Below, piece after piece: positions 35,546 through 43,902 of a DNA stretch of 64,000 nucleotides. The number at the start of each line of letters is the position of its first letter. Positions within the stretch are counted from its first letter, which is position 1. The DNA is from Candidatus Ruthenibacterium merdavium (GTDB lineage: Bacteria > Bacillota > Clostridia > Oscillospirales > Ruminococcaceae). Both the position numbers and the translations under genes were made by a program. A model generated the notes under the pieces. It was given only the letters and a program-made list of their open reading frames with translations. It did no database searches and had not been told where the DNA came from. Where the stretch lies: positions 1 to 64,000 of the forward strand of contig DWWA01000051.1 in NCBI GenBank assembly GCA_019119935.1, given 5' to 3'.

Positions 35546-35574
35546 ATGGTAACACAAAATTCGACAAGGTGCAA
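35546..35574 (-). promoter_or_regulatory. Sigma-A promoter of the C39-like peptidase gene
   Basis: On the minus strand, TTGCAC (35569-35574) and TACCAT (35546-35551) are 17 bases apart. Confidence 0.65.
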
Positions 35575-35589
35575 CGGCGAGGCATACCT

Positions 35590-35618
35590 TTGATATCCCG
35601 GTGTTTTTATGTTATAAT
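35590..35618 (+). promoter_or_regulatory. Sigma-A promoter of the HAD phosphatase gene at 35796
   Basis: TTGATA (35590-35595) and TATAAT (35613-35618) are 17 bases apart, giving a leader of about 170 bases in which I see no clear structure. Confidence 0.7.
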
Positions 35619-35795
35619 GATACCTATGCAATGAGGGGCTTTCTAAAACGCCGAGATTTTTATTTTTCCGTGTGAAAGAACGATCATTGGCAAAAGCGAT
35701 TTTGTGCTTTTGACCTTAGAATTTCTGCGTTCTTGTGCAAAGCGGTGCGCGGCTCAGTTTTGGAAATGCCCTAAAAGAAAAGGAGCTTACAGCTT

Positions 35796-36467
35796 TTGAA
35801 ACAATATCAAGCGGTTTTATTTGACTTAGACGGGACGCTGGTTGATACACAGCGTGGAATTATTTTTTGTTTTGAACAGACTTTTGCACAATTTGGGGTT
35901 GCGCTGGGGGAAAACCAGCTCAAGCGCTACTTAGGGCCGCCGCTTCGGGAGAGTTTCGGTGAGCACTTGCCGCAGGACATGGTAGAACAGGCTGTGGAAA
36001 AGTATCGTGCACTTTATGACCGCTGCGGCATTGAGCAGGCGCAGGTGTTTGACGGAGTTTTGCCGATGCTTAAGGCATTGAAAGAGCGCGGCATTGTCAC
36101 TGCCGTAGCAACCTCAAAAATGCACGAAGTAGCACAAAAGGTGCTCGAATATTTTCACCTGAGCGAATATTTTGATGTGATTCAAGGTGCGTCGCGCGAC
36201 AGCAGTTTAGATACGAAAACCGCAGTAATGCAAAGAGTGCTCGAGCATCCCGCGCTGAAAGGCTGCCGGGCCGTGATGGTGGGCGACCGGGAGCACGATT
36301 TGACAGGTGCGGCAAACTGCGGCATTGATGCGGTAGGATGCATGTATGGTTATGCCCAGCCCGGCGAATTAGAAGCAGGAGAAACCGTGTACTTAGCTGA
36401 TACACCGCAAGACCTGACAAAGTGGCTGATGCAATCTTGCCTTTCCAAAGGTGCATCTTATGAATGA
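35796..36467 (+). CDS. HAD-family phosphatase, phosphoglycolate phosphatase-like
   Basis: This 223-residue HAD hydrolase has a C1-type helical cap. Motif I is FDLDGTLVDT, motif II AVATSK, the motif III Lys lies in SSLDTKTAVM and motif IV is MVGDREHDLTGA. It resembles Gph/PpaX/5'-nucleotidase-type enzymes, and the substrate is not determined. The start is TTG 35796 with AAAGGAG about 9 bases upstream. Its stop overlaps the start of the disrupted DUF3592 gene. Confidence 0.86.
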   Translation: MKQYQAVLFDLDGTLVDTQRGIIFCFEQTFAQFGVALGENQLKRYLGPPLRESFGEHLPQDMVEQAVEKYRALYDRCGIEQAQVFDGVLPMLKALKERGIVTAVATSKMHEVAQKVLEYFHLSEYFDVIQGASRDSSLDTKTAVMQRVLEHPALKGCRAVMVGDREHDLTGAANCGIDAVGCMYGYAQPGELEAGETVYLADTPQDLTKWLMQSCLSKGASYE

Positions 36468-36935
36468 AAGACTTGATATATCAGATTTTTGGAGTGTGAT
36501 GGCCGGATACGGGCCTGCATTTTGGTGCGGCGTTGTTACCGCAGTTATTGTGTTTATTGCAGAAGCAATTCTTTGTAAGCGCGGAATTATTTTTGCGGGC
36601 GGGGAAAAGAAGATAGCTAAGGCACGGGCGGCGGGAAACATAATTCAGGCAACAATGGTGAGCTGTAGATATAAAGACCGCGGGCCTGATCAGAATACGG
36701 CGAACCGCATGTACATCGCGTCGTATGAGTATACTGTAAATGGAGTAAAAAGCGAAAATCAATCGTTTCAACAAGCATCGAGCCTCCAAGGAGAATTTAT
36801 TTGTATTACATATCGAATCCTAAAAAGGTGTTTTCGGAATATGATGCTGAGTCGGGGTATTGGCAAATTTTATTGTATATTGTCCCGGTGCTTGCTGCAT
36901 TTTGTGTCATGAAGCTATTGGGGTTTGAAGGATAA
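36460..36935 (+). pseudogene. DUF3592-type membrane protein, frameshifted
   Basis: From ATG 36460 (AAAGG 7 bases upstream) a frame encodes an N-terminal membrane segment (FWCGVVTAVIVFIAEAILC), then a DUF3592-like extracytoplasmic part (ASYEYTVNGVKSENQSFQQ). After about 36780 the family continuation is found in another frame: PPRRIYLYYISNPKKVF, then a second membrane segment (YIVPVLAAFCVMKLLGF) and a stop at 36933-36935. The original frame instead runs to 36912 with an unrelated tail. A 1- or 2-base indel near 36775-36790 best explains this, either a real mutation or a sequence error. Confidence 0.65.
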
Positions 36936-37306
36936 AAATAAAGAGTGAAAACAGCACTATACGATTTTGAAAGAGAAAGCGCGCCTGAAATTTTTTGAGA
37001 TGAACCTAAAAGCATTTTCAAGCGCTTGAAGATTGAGGTGCATTTTGGAAAAATATTTTAAACCAATTTTCAAGGCGATATATTCTTATGAGGCGGAGAA
37101 TATGAATGGTTCGTCGCCACCTTAAAAAAGCTGTCACGCTTTGATTTTGTGCGGTGAATCGATCTGCGGGAATTTTGACTTTCCAGTTTGAAATAAAGTA
37201 TTTGTCTTGCTTTTTCAGCCATTTCTTTATCATGCATAACAGCAGGACAGCCCTTGGAGAGGGGCTTTCATAAACTACTACGCTATCAATAAGGAGAAAT
37301 CAAATA
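36936..37306. other. Gap without recognisable gene before gpsA
   Basis: This 371-base AT-rich stretch has stop codons in all frames and no coding signal I can support. A TTGCTT (37207-37212) and TATCAT (37228-37233) pair has only a 15-base spacer, so it is a doubtful gpsA promoter. A small AGCCCTT/AGGGGCT hairpin lies near 37251-37268. It may contain decayed sequence from the same event as the DUF3592 disruption. Confidence 0.4.
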
Positions 37307-38269
37307 ATGAAAGTAACGGTACTTGGCTGCGGAAGATGGGGCTCGTTTTTGGCTTGGTATCACAGCCGGCACAATGAAGTAATGGTGTGGGGCCGGGAGG
37401 GTTCGCGCGGTTTGGCAGAATTGGCAGACAATCATTCTAACCGTTATGTAACACTGCCGGAAAGTGTGCGCTACACCACTTCCCTGCAAAAAGCAGTAGA
37501 TTTTTCCGATTGGATTGTCATTTCGATCAGTGCGCAGCAGCTGCGCTCTTTGGCGGCATCGCTGAACGAGTGTTCTTTAGAAGGAAAAACCGTTATTTTG
37601 TGCATGAAAGGTTTGGAGTGCGAAACCGGAAAACGCTTGACCGAAGTATTTCGTGAGGAAGTGACACAGCCTGTGGACTTGGCTGTTTGGGTTGGGCCCG
37701 GGCATGTAGAGGATTTTACCGCAGGAATTCCCAATTGCATGGTGGTGGATTCCGACAACCCGCAGACGGTGGAGCGAATTGTGGACACGTTCAGCTCGGA
37801 ACTCATTCGTTTGTATAAGGGCGCGGATTTAATCGGAACAGAAATCGGAGCCGCCGCAAAAAATGTGATTGGCATTGCGGCGGGCATGCTGGACGGAATT
37901 GGCGTAAGCAGTTTGAAAGGTGCGCTCATGGCACGCGGAGCGCGGGAAATTGCACGTTTTATTCGCGCAATGGGCGGAAATGAACTGTCAGCATATGGGC
38001 TTTGTCATCTCGGCGACTATGAGGCGACGCTGTTTTCCCAGCACAGCCATAATCGGCTGTTTGGAGAAAGCTATATCAAAGGCGAAGATTATCAAGCGCT
38101 GGCAGAGGGCGTGCCGACTTCTAAGGCATTGGTGTATTTAGGAAAGGAAAAGGGTGTAGAGCTTCCGATTTGCCAAACCGTTTACCGGGTCATTTATGAA
38201 AAACAGGACGCGAAAGAGGCGTTGAAGGCATTATTTGCGCGCTCGGTTAAAAATGAGTTTGCGCTTTAA
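37307..38269 (+). CDS. gpsA: NAD(P)H-dependent glycerol-3-phosphate dehydrogenase
   Basis: GpsA reduces dihydroxyacetone phosphate to sn-glycerol-3-phosphate for phospholipid synthesis. The 320-residue product has the Rossmann start VTVLGCGRWGSFLAWY, the catalytic-domain motif GTEIGAAAKNVIGIAAGMLDG with the conserved Lys, and LCHLGDYEATLFS. The Rossmann glycine pattern is GCGRWG rather than the usual GxGxxG with A or S. ATG 37307 has AAGGAG upstream. It stands alone. Confidence 0.93.
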   Translation: MKVTVLGCGRWGSFLAWYHSRHNEVMVWGREGSRGLAELADNHSNRYVTLPESVRYTTSLQKAVDFSDWIVISISAQQLRSLAASLNECSLEGKTVILCMKGLECETGKRLTEVFREEVTQPVDLAVWVGPGHVEDFTAGIPNCMVVDSDNPQTVERIVDTFSSELIRLYKGADLIGTEIGAAAKNVIGIAAGMLDGIGVSSLKGALMARGAREIARFIRAMGGNELSAYGLCHLGDYEATLFSQHSHNRLFGESYIKGEDYQALAEGVPTSKALVYLGKEKGVELPICQTVYRVIYEKQDAKEALKALFARSVKNEFAL

Positions 38270-38349
38270 ACAGAGCGGTAAGAACCAAATAAAATCCCTT
38301 CGCATATAGTAAAAAAGGCGATACGCCAAACAACAAGGAGGGATTTTTC

Positions 38350-38601
38350 ATGGCGGATGATAATATTTTTTTAAACAGCGACCCCGTGATTGACGAAAAG
38401 CTTTACCCCAGAGAGGCGGACGGTATTCTGCGCACGACAATCGAGGAATTTGACTTGCAGAATTGGAACGATACCCCGTCTGACGAAACGCCGAAAGAGT
38501 GTTCGTGCGGAACGTGCAGCTGCGGGCGCTGTACCTGTGGCGTGCAAAAGGATGCAGACGAGGAACAAGAAACGGAAGAAACCGAGTTTGTAGCACCGTA
38601 A
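38350..38601 (+). CDS. Small acidic Cys-rich protein of unknown function
   Basis: This is an 83-residue, strongly acidic protein with a central cysteine block CSCGTCSCGRCTCG (six Cys as CxC pairs) flanked by Asp/Glu-rich segments and ending in EETEFVAP. The excellent AAGGAGGG site and clean start at 38350 make it very likely a real gene. The CxC repeats suggest metal binding, for instance a metallothionein-like or Fe-S function. No family is recognised. It lies alone after gpsA. Confidence 0.7.
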   Translation: MADDNIFLNSDPVIDEKLYPREADGILRTTIEEFDLQNWNDTPSDETPKECSCGTCSCGRCTCGVQKDADEEQETEETEFVAP

Positions 38602-38876
38602 ACGGGTTATGGAGAAAACGCCCGGTGCTTTGTGAAAAGCAGAGAGATTCCGCTTATTGTGTAAAACGGTACTGCGTGAAAAGGCCCGGTTTTTACAAAA
38701 GCTTCCGGTGTTTTTGGGTCTTCTCACTTTGCAGAGAAAAGTCGGTGAATCTCTTTTTTGCATAAACACTTTGGGTGAACAGAGCTGTTTGGCGCACGCC
38801 GCAGACTTTCTTTTCAAAGAAAGTGCGGCGTGCGGTTTAATATCGCCCGGGAAACAACTTTTACAGCAAAGGATAG
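38602..38876. other. Gap with a long perfect-arm hairpin
   Basis: No gene is supported. The main feature is an inverted repeat at 38793-38834: CGCACGCCGC and ACTTTCTTT pair with AAAGAAAGT and GCGGCGTGCG, giving 19 pairs with a 2-base bulge and a tiny TC loop. No T-run follows on either strand, so it is not an ordinary terminator. Confidence 0.6.
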
Positions 38877-38905
38877 TTGACGCGGGACAGAAAATAAGGG
38901 ATAAT
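38877..38905 (+). promoter_or_regulatory. Sigma-A promoter of the yjjG-like gene
   Basis: TTGACG (38877-38882) and GATAAT (38900-38905) are 17 bases apart. Confidence 0.65.
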
Positions 38906-38963
38906 AGAGAGCAGAACATACTGCTGCATTTCAATTGGATTTCAAGAAAGAGGGCGAGTACCT

Positions 38964-39701
38964 TTGGCATATTACCACTGTTTGTTGTTTGATGTAGACG
39001 GCACGCTGCTGGATTTCAGCGCGTCGGAGCAAGCGGCGCTCAAGGAAACCTTTGAGCATTACGGATTTGAGCGCAAAAAGGAAATGCAAGCGCGTTATGC
39101 AGAAATTAATGCTTCGCTTTGGGCGGCGCTCGAGCGAGGAGAAATCAAGCAGGACAAGCTGGTGATTCAGCGCTTTGAAATGCTGTTTCAGGAGTTTCAG
39201 GTGAAAGCAAAGCCTGCTGAGGTGAATGAGTTTTATTTATCTCAGCTGGCGGCACGCGCGGATGCGTTTGAGGGTGTACAGGAGCTTTTGCAGGAGCTTG
39301 CAGAAGTGGCGACGCTCGCTGTGGTGACAAACGGCGTAGAGCGCGTTCAGAAAAAGCGCTTGGAGCAAGCGGGACTGACGAAATATTTTGACGGATTTTT
39401 TATTTCCAGCAAAGTGGGGGCTACAAAGCCCTCTCGCAAGATTTTCGATGCCGCTTTGCGGGAATTGGGCGTAGAAAACAGGGAAAAAGTTTTGATGATC
39501 GGCGATTCTGTAAAAGCGGATATCGTCGGAGGGAAAAATGCTGGGCTGGCAACTTGCTGGTGCAACTTTTCAGGACAAGATTCGGCAGGGACAGTCAAGG
39601 CAACCTATACGATTGAACATTTGCAGGAACTGATGAATATCGTTATGGAACCGGAGGAGCTTGTCAATGTTGGAAACCCGGAAAAACGCCATCAAATTTA
39701 A
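38964..39701 (+). CDS. yjjG: YjjG-type HAD phosphatase (pyrimidine 5'-nucleotidase-like)
   Basis: This 245-residue HAD hydrolase has motif I FDVDGTLLDF, motif II VVTNGV, a Lys in SKVGATKPSRKIF and motif IV MIGDSVKADIVGG, the pattern of the YjjG/YfnB nucleotidase subfamily. YjjG removes phosphate from (modified) pyrimidine nucleotides. The start is TTG 38964 with GAGGG 9 bases upstream. The 3' end overlaps the following hydrolase gene by 35 bases, so the two are co-translated. Confidence 0.86.
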   Translation: MAYYHCLLFDVDGTLLDFSASEQAALKETFEHYGFERKKEMQARYAEINASLWAALERGEIKQDKLVIQRFEMLFQEFQVKAKPAEVNEFYLSQLAARADAFEGVQELLQELAEVATLAVVTNGVERVQKKRLEQAGLTKYFDGFFISSKVGATKPSRKIFDAALRELGVENREKVLMIGDSVKADIVGGKNAGLATCWCNFSGQDSAGTVKATYTIEHLQELMNIVMEPEELVNVGNPEKRHQI

Positions 39702-40608
39702 TTCTTCAAACGGAAGCAATCAAATTGCAGGCTATTGGCTGGAACATGAAACGGTTCGGCCCAAAGCTATTTTGCAAATTTCGCACGGAATGTGCGAGTA
39801 TTTTTCGCGCTATGATGACTTCGCCGCTTTTATGGCACAGCACGGTTACCTTGTGTGCGGCAATGACCATTTAGGACACGGGCAGAGTGCGCCCGACGGC
39901 GAGGAAGGCTTTTTTGCCGCGCAGGACGGTGCGGATTATGTACTGCGTGATTTATACCAGATGAATGCGCTCATCAGCCGGAAATACCCCGGTCTGCCTG
40001 TGTTTTTGCTGGGGCACAGCATGGGCAGTTTTTTTGCACGGCGTTATGCGGTGCTTTATCCGGAAACCATCAAGGCCTTAATTTTAAGCGGAACGGCCGG
40101 CCCGAACCCGATGGCAAAGGTAGGCATCGCCTTGACGGAAATGCTCAGCAAAACAAAAGGTCCGCAGTATCGTTCACGGCTGGTGTACGGCATGGCGTTT
40201 GGGCAGTATTTAAAGAAAATTCCCCACCCGGCAACGCCTTACGATTGGATTACCCGTGACGAGGAAATTGTTCATCAATATGCGGGTGATCCGAAATGCA
40301 CGTTTCTGTTCAGCGTGAGTGCATTTCATGACTTAATGCGCACTTTGGACGCCGTGAGCTCTCAGCGCTGGGCAAACCGCTTGCCGAAAGCCTTACCCAT
40401 TGCCTTATTTGCCGGTGATATGGACCCCGTCGGAGATTACGGCAAAGGTGTGCGCAAGGTGTATCAAATGCTGCGCAAAGCGGGCGTGAAAGATGTAGAA
40501 ATGAAGCTTTATCACGGCGCGCGGCATGAGATTTTAAACGAAACAAACCGCCAGCAGGTATATGCCGACGTGCTGGCGTGGTGTGAAAAGCACATCGAAA
40601 CATTGTAA
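39667..40608 (+). CDS. Alpha/beta hydrolase, lysophospholipase-like
   Basis: This is a 313-residue serine hydrolase of the Hydrolase_4/monoacylglycerol lipase type. The nucleophile is in LLGHSMGSFFARR, the oxyanion region in ISHGMCEYFSRY, the acid in FAGDMDPVGDYGKG and the His in GARHEILNE. No signal peptide is present, so it acts in the cytoplasm, probably on lysolipids or small esters. ATG 39667 has GGAGGAG 7 bases upstream; TTG 39661 is too close to that site. It ends at a strong terminator. Confidence 0.88.
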   Translation: MLETRKNAIKFNSSNGSNQIAGYWLEHETVRPKAILQISHGMCEYFSRYDDFAAFMAQHGYLVCGNDHLGHGQSAPDGEEGFFAAQDGADYVLRDLYQMNALISRKYPGLPVFLLGHSMGSFFARRYAVLYPETIKALILSGTAGPNPMAKVGIALTEMLSKTKGPQYRSRLVYGMAFGQYLKKIPHPATPYDWITRDEEIVHQYAGDPKCTFLFSVSAFHDLMRTLDAVSSQRWANRLPKALPIALFAGDMDPVGDYGKGVRKVYQMLRKAGVKDVEMKLYHGARHEILNETNRQQVYADVLAWCEKHIETL

Positions 40609-40624
40609 ACAAAGCATGGACAGG

Positions 40625-40650
40625 AAAAGAGGGGGAAAAGCCCCTCTTTT
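40625..40650 (+). terminator. Intrinsic terminator after the hydrolase gene
   Basis: A perfect AAAAGAGGGG/CCCCTCTTTT stem with a six-base loop; the Ts form part of the stem and continue as CGTTT. Confidence 0.8.
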
Positions 40651-40742
40651 CGTTTGAGCGATTCAGGTTCGGAAAAGGGCACATTTCTTTGTGTGCTAAA
40701 ATATCCGAAACAAACGAGGCAGGAGAAGGGATTTTATCTACC

Positions 40743-42644
40743 ATGATATTGACAGTACAGCATTTAGAAAAATACTTCGGTGCTCAGGTATGTCTAAAGG
40801 ATATCAGCTTTCAGCTGGATGCGCAGGACCGCGTGGGAATTATCGGAGAAAACGGAGCGGGAAAAACAACGCTGATTCAGTGCATTACCGGCGAGTATGA
40901 GCCGGACGCAGGCGAATTGGTGTTCGCCAAGGGGACAGTGGTAGGGTATTTGCGCCAAAACAGCGTGCTTGACCCGACGCAGACCGTGTACGGAGAAATG
41001 GAAAATGCGTTTCGCCCCGTGCTGGATGCCATGCAGGAAATGCAGGCGCTGGAAAAGCGTATGGAGCAAGGGGAACACGACGAAGCGCTGTTAGAACGTC
41101 ACGACCGTTTGCAATCGATTGTCGATGCGGCCGACGGCTACCACATGGATACGCAAATTAAGAAGATTTTAAACGGTATGGCTTTTGCGCCTGAAACCTA
41201 TGAAAAGCGTGTGTCGGTTTTGTCGGGCGGTGAGCACACGCGTCTTTGCCTGGCAAAGCTGCTGCTTCAGCGTCCCGATTTGCTGATTTTAGACGAGCCG
41301 ACGAACCACTTGGATTTCGCCACACTCGAATGGCTGGAGGAGTATCTGAAAGGTTATCCCGGCGCGATTTTGACCGTGAGCCATGACCGTTACTTTTTAG
41401 ATACGGTGTGCAACCGCATTTTTGAGATTGAGGAAAACAAGCTCACATCATACAAAGGCAATTACTCGGCGTATCTTCCGCAGAAGGAGGCCGCCGTTGC
41501 CCTTCAGCAAAAGCAGCATGATGCCGATGTGGAAAAGGCGGCAAAGCTGGAAGATTACATTGCCCGCAACTTGGTGCGCGCTTCTACGACTAAAATGGCG
41601 CAAAGCCGACGCAAGCAGCTGGAAAAAATGGAAATCACCGAAGCGCCGAAAACGACGCACCGCGCGCTGAAATTTCGCTTTGAGTTCGATGTGACTCCGT
41701 ATAATGAAATTTTAACGGCAAAAGATTTGAGCATGAGCTTGGGCGGCAAAAAGCTGTTTGAACATTTGGATTTAAAGGTGCTGCGTGATGAGCGCCTGGT
41801 GATTGCCGGGCCGAACGGCACGGGAAAATCCACGCTGCTGAGAGTGCTGGACGGCAAGCTGCGTCCGCAGACGGGGACAGTGCGGCTTGGGCCCGGTGCA
41901 AAACCGAGTGTCTTTGAACAGCAGCAGCTGCGCCGTGCCGGAACGGTATTGAGTGCCTTGTGGGATCAATATCCCAAGATGACCGAACTCGATGTCCGAA
42001 GCCATTTAGCAAAGCTGAATTTCCGGGGAGAGGATGTTTTTAAGCCTTGCGCGGCACTCTCCGGCGGTGAGCTGGCACGTCTGCGTTTTGCGGAAATTTT
42101 GCTCGAGCGGCCCAATTTGCTGTTTTTGGACGAGCCGACGAACCATTTGGACATTTACACGCGAGAAACCCTCACCGAAGCCTTGAGCGCTTACGAGGGT
42201 GCTTTGGTACTCGTAACCCATGACCGTTATTTGATGAACGCCTTGCAATGTCCGATTTTGTACTTAGAGGACACGGGAGCTGTGCGTTATGAAAGCTATG
42301 ACGCAATGATGCACCGTGCACAGAGCGCGCCCGTTGAGGCAAAGCCGGAGAAGAAAGAACCGGCAAAGCCGGCATACGGAAAAGAACAGCGCAGAAAGCG
42401 CGCCCAGCTGAGAGAAAAAATTAAAAAGCTGGAGGATGAGCTGGAGGCCTTGGAGCTTCAGATTATGGACTATGAGGCGCAGATTAACGACCCTGAGGTG
42501 CTGAAAGACCATGTCAAGCTCCATGAAGTGTGCGATGCACTGGAGGATACACGCTTTCGACAGGAAGAGGCGCTGAACGAGTGGGAACAGGCGGTAGAAG
42601 AGCAGGAAGCCTATGAGCAAGAAGAAAACAGCGTACAGGCATAA
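40743..42644 (+). CDS. ABC-F family ATPase (ribosome-associated)
   Basis: This is a 633-residue soluble protein with two ABC domains: Walker A GENGAGKT at 35-42 with LSGGEHTRL signature, and GPNGTGKST near 357 with LSGGELARL. Between them is the ABC-F linker, and the C-terminal coiled coil (about 560-625) is of the YdiF type. ABC-F proteins act in the ribosomal E-site to relieve stalling or protect against antibiotics; housekeeping versus resistance use cannot be told from sequence alone. ATG 40743 matches the family start, though the AGAAGGGA site is about 13 bases away. Confidence 0.92.
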   Translation: MILTVQHLEKYFGAQVCLKDISFQLDAQDRVGIIGENGAGKTTLIQCITGEYEPDAGELVFAKGTVVGYLRQNSVLDPTQTVYGEMENAFRPVLDAMQEMQALEKRMEQGEHDEALLERHDRLQSIVDAADGYHMDTQIKKILNGMAFAPETYEKRVSVLSGGEHTRLCLAKLLLQRPDLLILDEPTNHLDFATLEWLEEYLKGYPGAILTVSHDRYFLDTVCNRIFEIEENKLTSYKGNYSAYLPQKEAAVALQQKQHDADVEKAAKLEDYIARNLVRASTTKMAQSRRKQLEKMEITEAPKTTHRALKFRFEFDVTPYNEILTAKDLSMSLGGKKLFEHLDLKVLRDERLVIAGPNGTGKSTLLRVLDGKLRPQTGTVRLGPGAKPSVFEQQQLRRAGTVLSALWDQYPKMTELDVRSHLAKLNFRGEDVFKPCAALSGGELARLRFAEILLERPNLLFLDEPTNHLDIYTRETLTEALSAYEGALVLVTHDRYLMNALQCPILYLEDTGAVRYESYDAMMHRAQSAPVEAKPEKKEPAKPAYGKEQRRKRAQLREKIKKLEDELEALELQIMDYEAQINDPEVLKDHVKLHEVCDALEDTRFRQEEALNEWEQAVEEQEAYEQEENSVQA

Positions 42645-42679
42645 TAAAGCCACTCTATAAGCCAATCAAACAAAAAATA

Positions 42680-42717
42680 AAAACACACGGCACTTGAAAC
42701 TCAGTGCCGTGTGTTTT
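42680..42717. terminator. Bidirectional terminator between convergent genes
   Basis: A perfect 15-pair stem (42680-42694 with 42703-42717) has A-run and T-run in its arms. It serves the ABC-F gene from the left and the DHHW gene from the right. Confidence 0.88.
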
Positions 42718-42732
42718 GTCTTTTGCAGAAAA

Positions 42733-43890
42733 TTAACCGGCAATTCCGATTTTGCCTGCCAGCGTTGTATCGGTCGAAAAACCGTTCAGGCTGTAAAGCA
42801 CCAAAATGCGGTCATACTGCCCTTCGCTTAAAATTTGGTCGATGCGCTGATTGTTGGCACGGAAGTCAACAATCGCAATTTCAGCGTAGTGCTCGACAAG
42901 GTAGGGAACAAAGGCGTTTGCATAGCTGTCTTTGATGACGAGAAGCTTGCCTTCTCCGTTGCCTTTTACTGTGGAAAAGGCATTGTTTCCTCGAAGGAAA
43001 GCACGGTACTTGTCGCGGGTGTCAAAATAGGACAGCTCGTATAAACCGCCTGTTTCATCCTGATACGTTCCGTCCTCTTGCTCTACATCGTAAACAACCA
43101 GAGGATTCGGGAAATCGGCATACTGAATGACATCGGGAACGGCGTTCCATTTGCGCGCCGAGGAATAGTTCGTGCCATAGAAATCTTCCACTGTTTTCCA
43201 GGGAATTGCGTCATATGCAAGCGGCGTCATGCCTTTGGAGGAAACATAGTTTTCATAGGCGTAGAAGGCACCGTCTGCCGTCCAGTGATGGTCGGTGCGA
43301 TAGTAGATGTATTCGTCTTTATGTGCGCTCAGTGTGTCGCGTAAATCATACACGGTGGCTTTATCGCCAAGGCGTTCGTTCACCTTGTCGAGCGCGGCAC
43401 CTTCATCAGCGATAGGGGCATAGGCGGGAAGAAGATCCTTGAGAACCAAACTGGCAGAAGGCACAATCATCACATCCACCATGTCGGGATGACGCTCACA
43501 CATCTTTTCCAGCGCACTCAGATTATTTTCAAACCGCGTGCCGATGGAGAGCATTTTGGCAAACATCATATCATTTTTTCCGTACCACACGCCGTTATTT
43601 TCGGTTTTGAGCAAAGCGCCCTCCACCATGCTTTTTAAGTTGATCCATTCATCGCGCAGCGCCACTTGGTCGCGCGTATAAGTGTCGTATTTTGCCATCC
43701 AGGTCTGCGTGGAGTCTTCCTCCAATACGCTTTTGAGTGAAAAGGCAGGACGCTGTGCCAAAGTGCGGTTTTCCAGCTCTGAGCGTTCCCGTTTTGGCCA
43801 AAGCTCGTCCACCACCGCAAACACGCAGAGAAACGCGAGGAACAGAAAAATAATGGGATATTGCTTGAATGAAGCAAAGAATTTACGCAT
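42733..43890 (-). CDS. DHHW/AlgX-like protein, envelope O-acetylation partner
   Basis: This is a 385-residue protein with one N-terminal membrane segment (about residues 10-27) and an extracytoplasmic SGNH-like AlgJ/AlgX domain. It carries the family motif YYRTDHHWTADGA and a Ser in VIKDSYANAFVPYL. It is encoded directly after an MBOAT acyltransferase, the usual partner that passes acyl groups across the membrane. Together they probably acetylate an envelope polysaccharide or teichoic acid; the substrate is unknown. Good GGAG site before ATG 43890. Confidence 0.88.
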   Translation of the reverse strand: MRKFFASFKQYPIIFLFLAFLCVFAVVDELWPKRERSELENRTLAQRPAFSLKSVLEEDSTQTWMAKYDTYTRDQVALRDEWINLKSMVEGALLKTENNGVWYGKNDMMFAKMLSIGTRFENNLSALEKMCERHPDMVDVMIVPSASLVLKDLLPAYAPIADEGAALDKVNERLGDKATVYDLRDTLSAHKDEYIYYRTDHHWTADGAFYAYENYVSSKGMTPLAYDAIPWKTVEDFYGTNYSSARKWNAVPDVIQYADFPNPLVVYDVEQEDGTYQDETGGLYELSYFDTRDKYRAFLRGNNAFSTVKGNGEGKLLVIKDSYANAFVPYLVEHYAEIAIVDFRANNQRIDQILSEGQYDRILVLYSLNGFSTDTTLAGKIGIAG

Positions 43891-43902
43891 TTTCTCTCCT
43901 CC

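Noticed and set aside
38657..38992. A 111-codon frame covering the gap after the Cys-rich gene
   Set aside because: It spans the long hairpin and the yjjG promoter and has no ribosome site.
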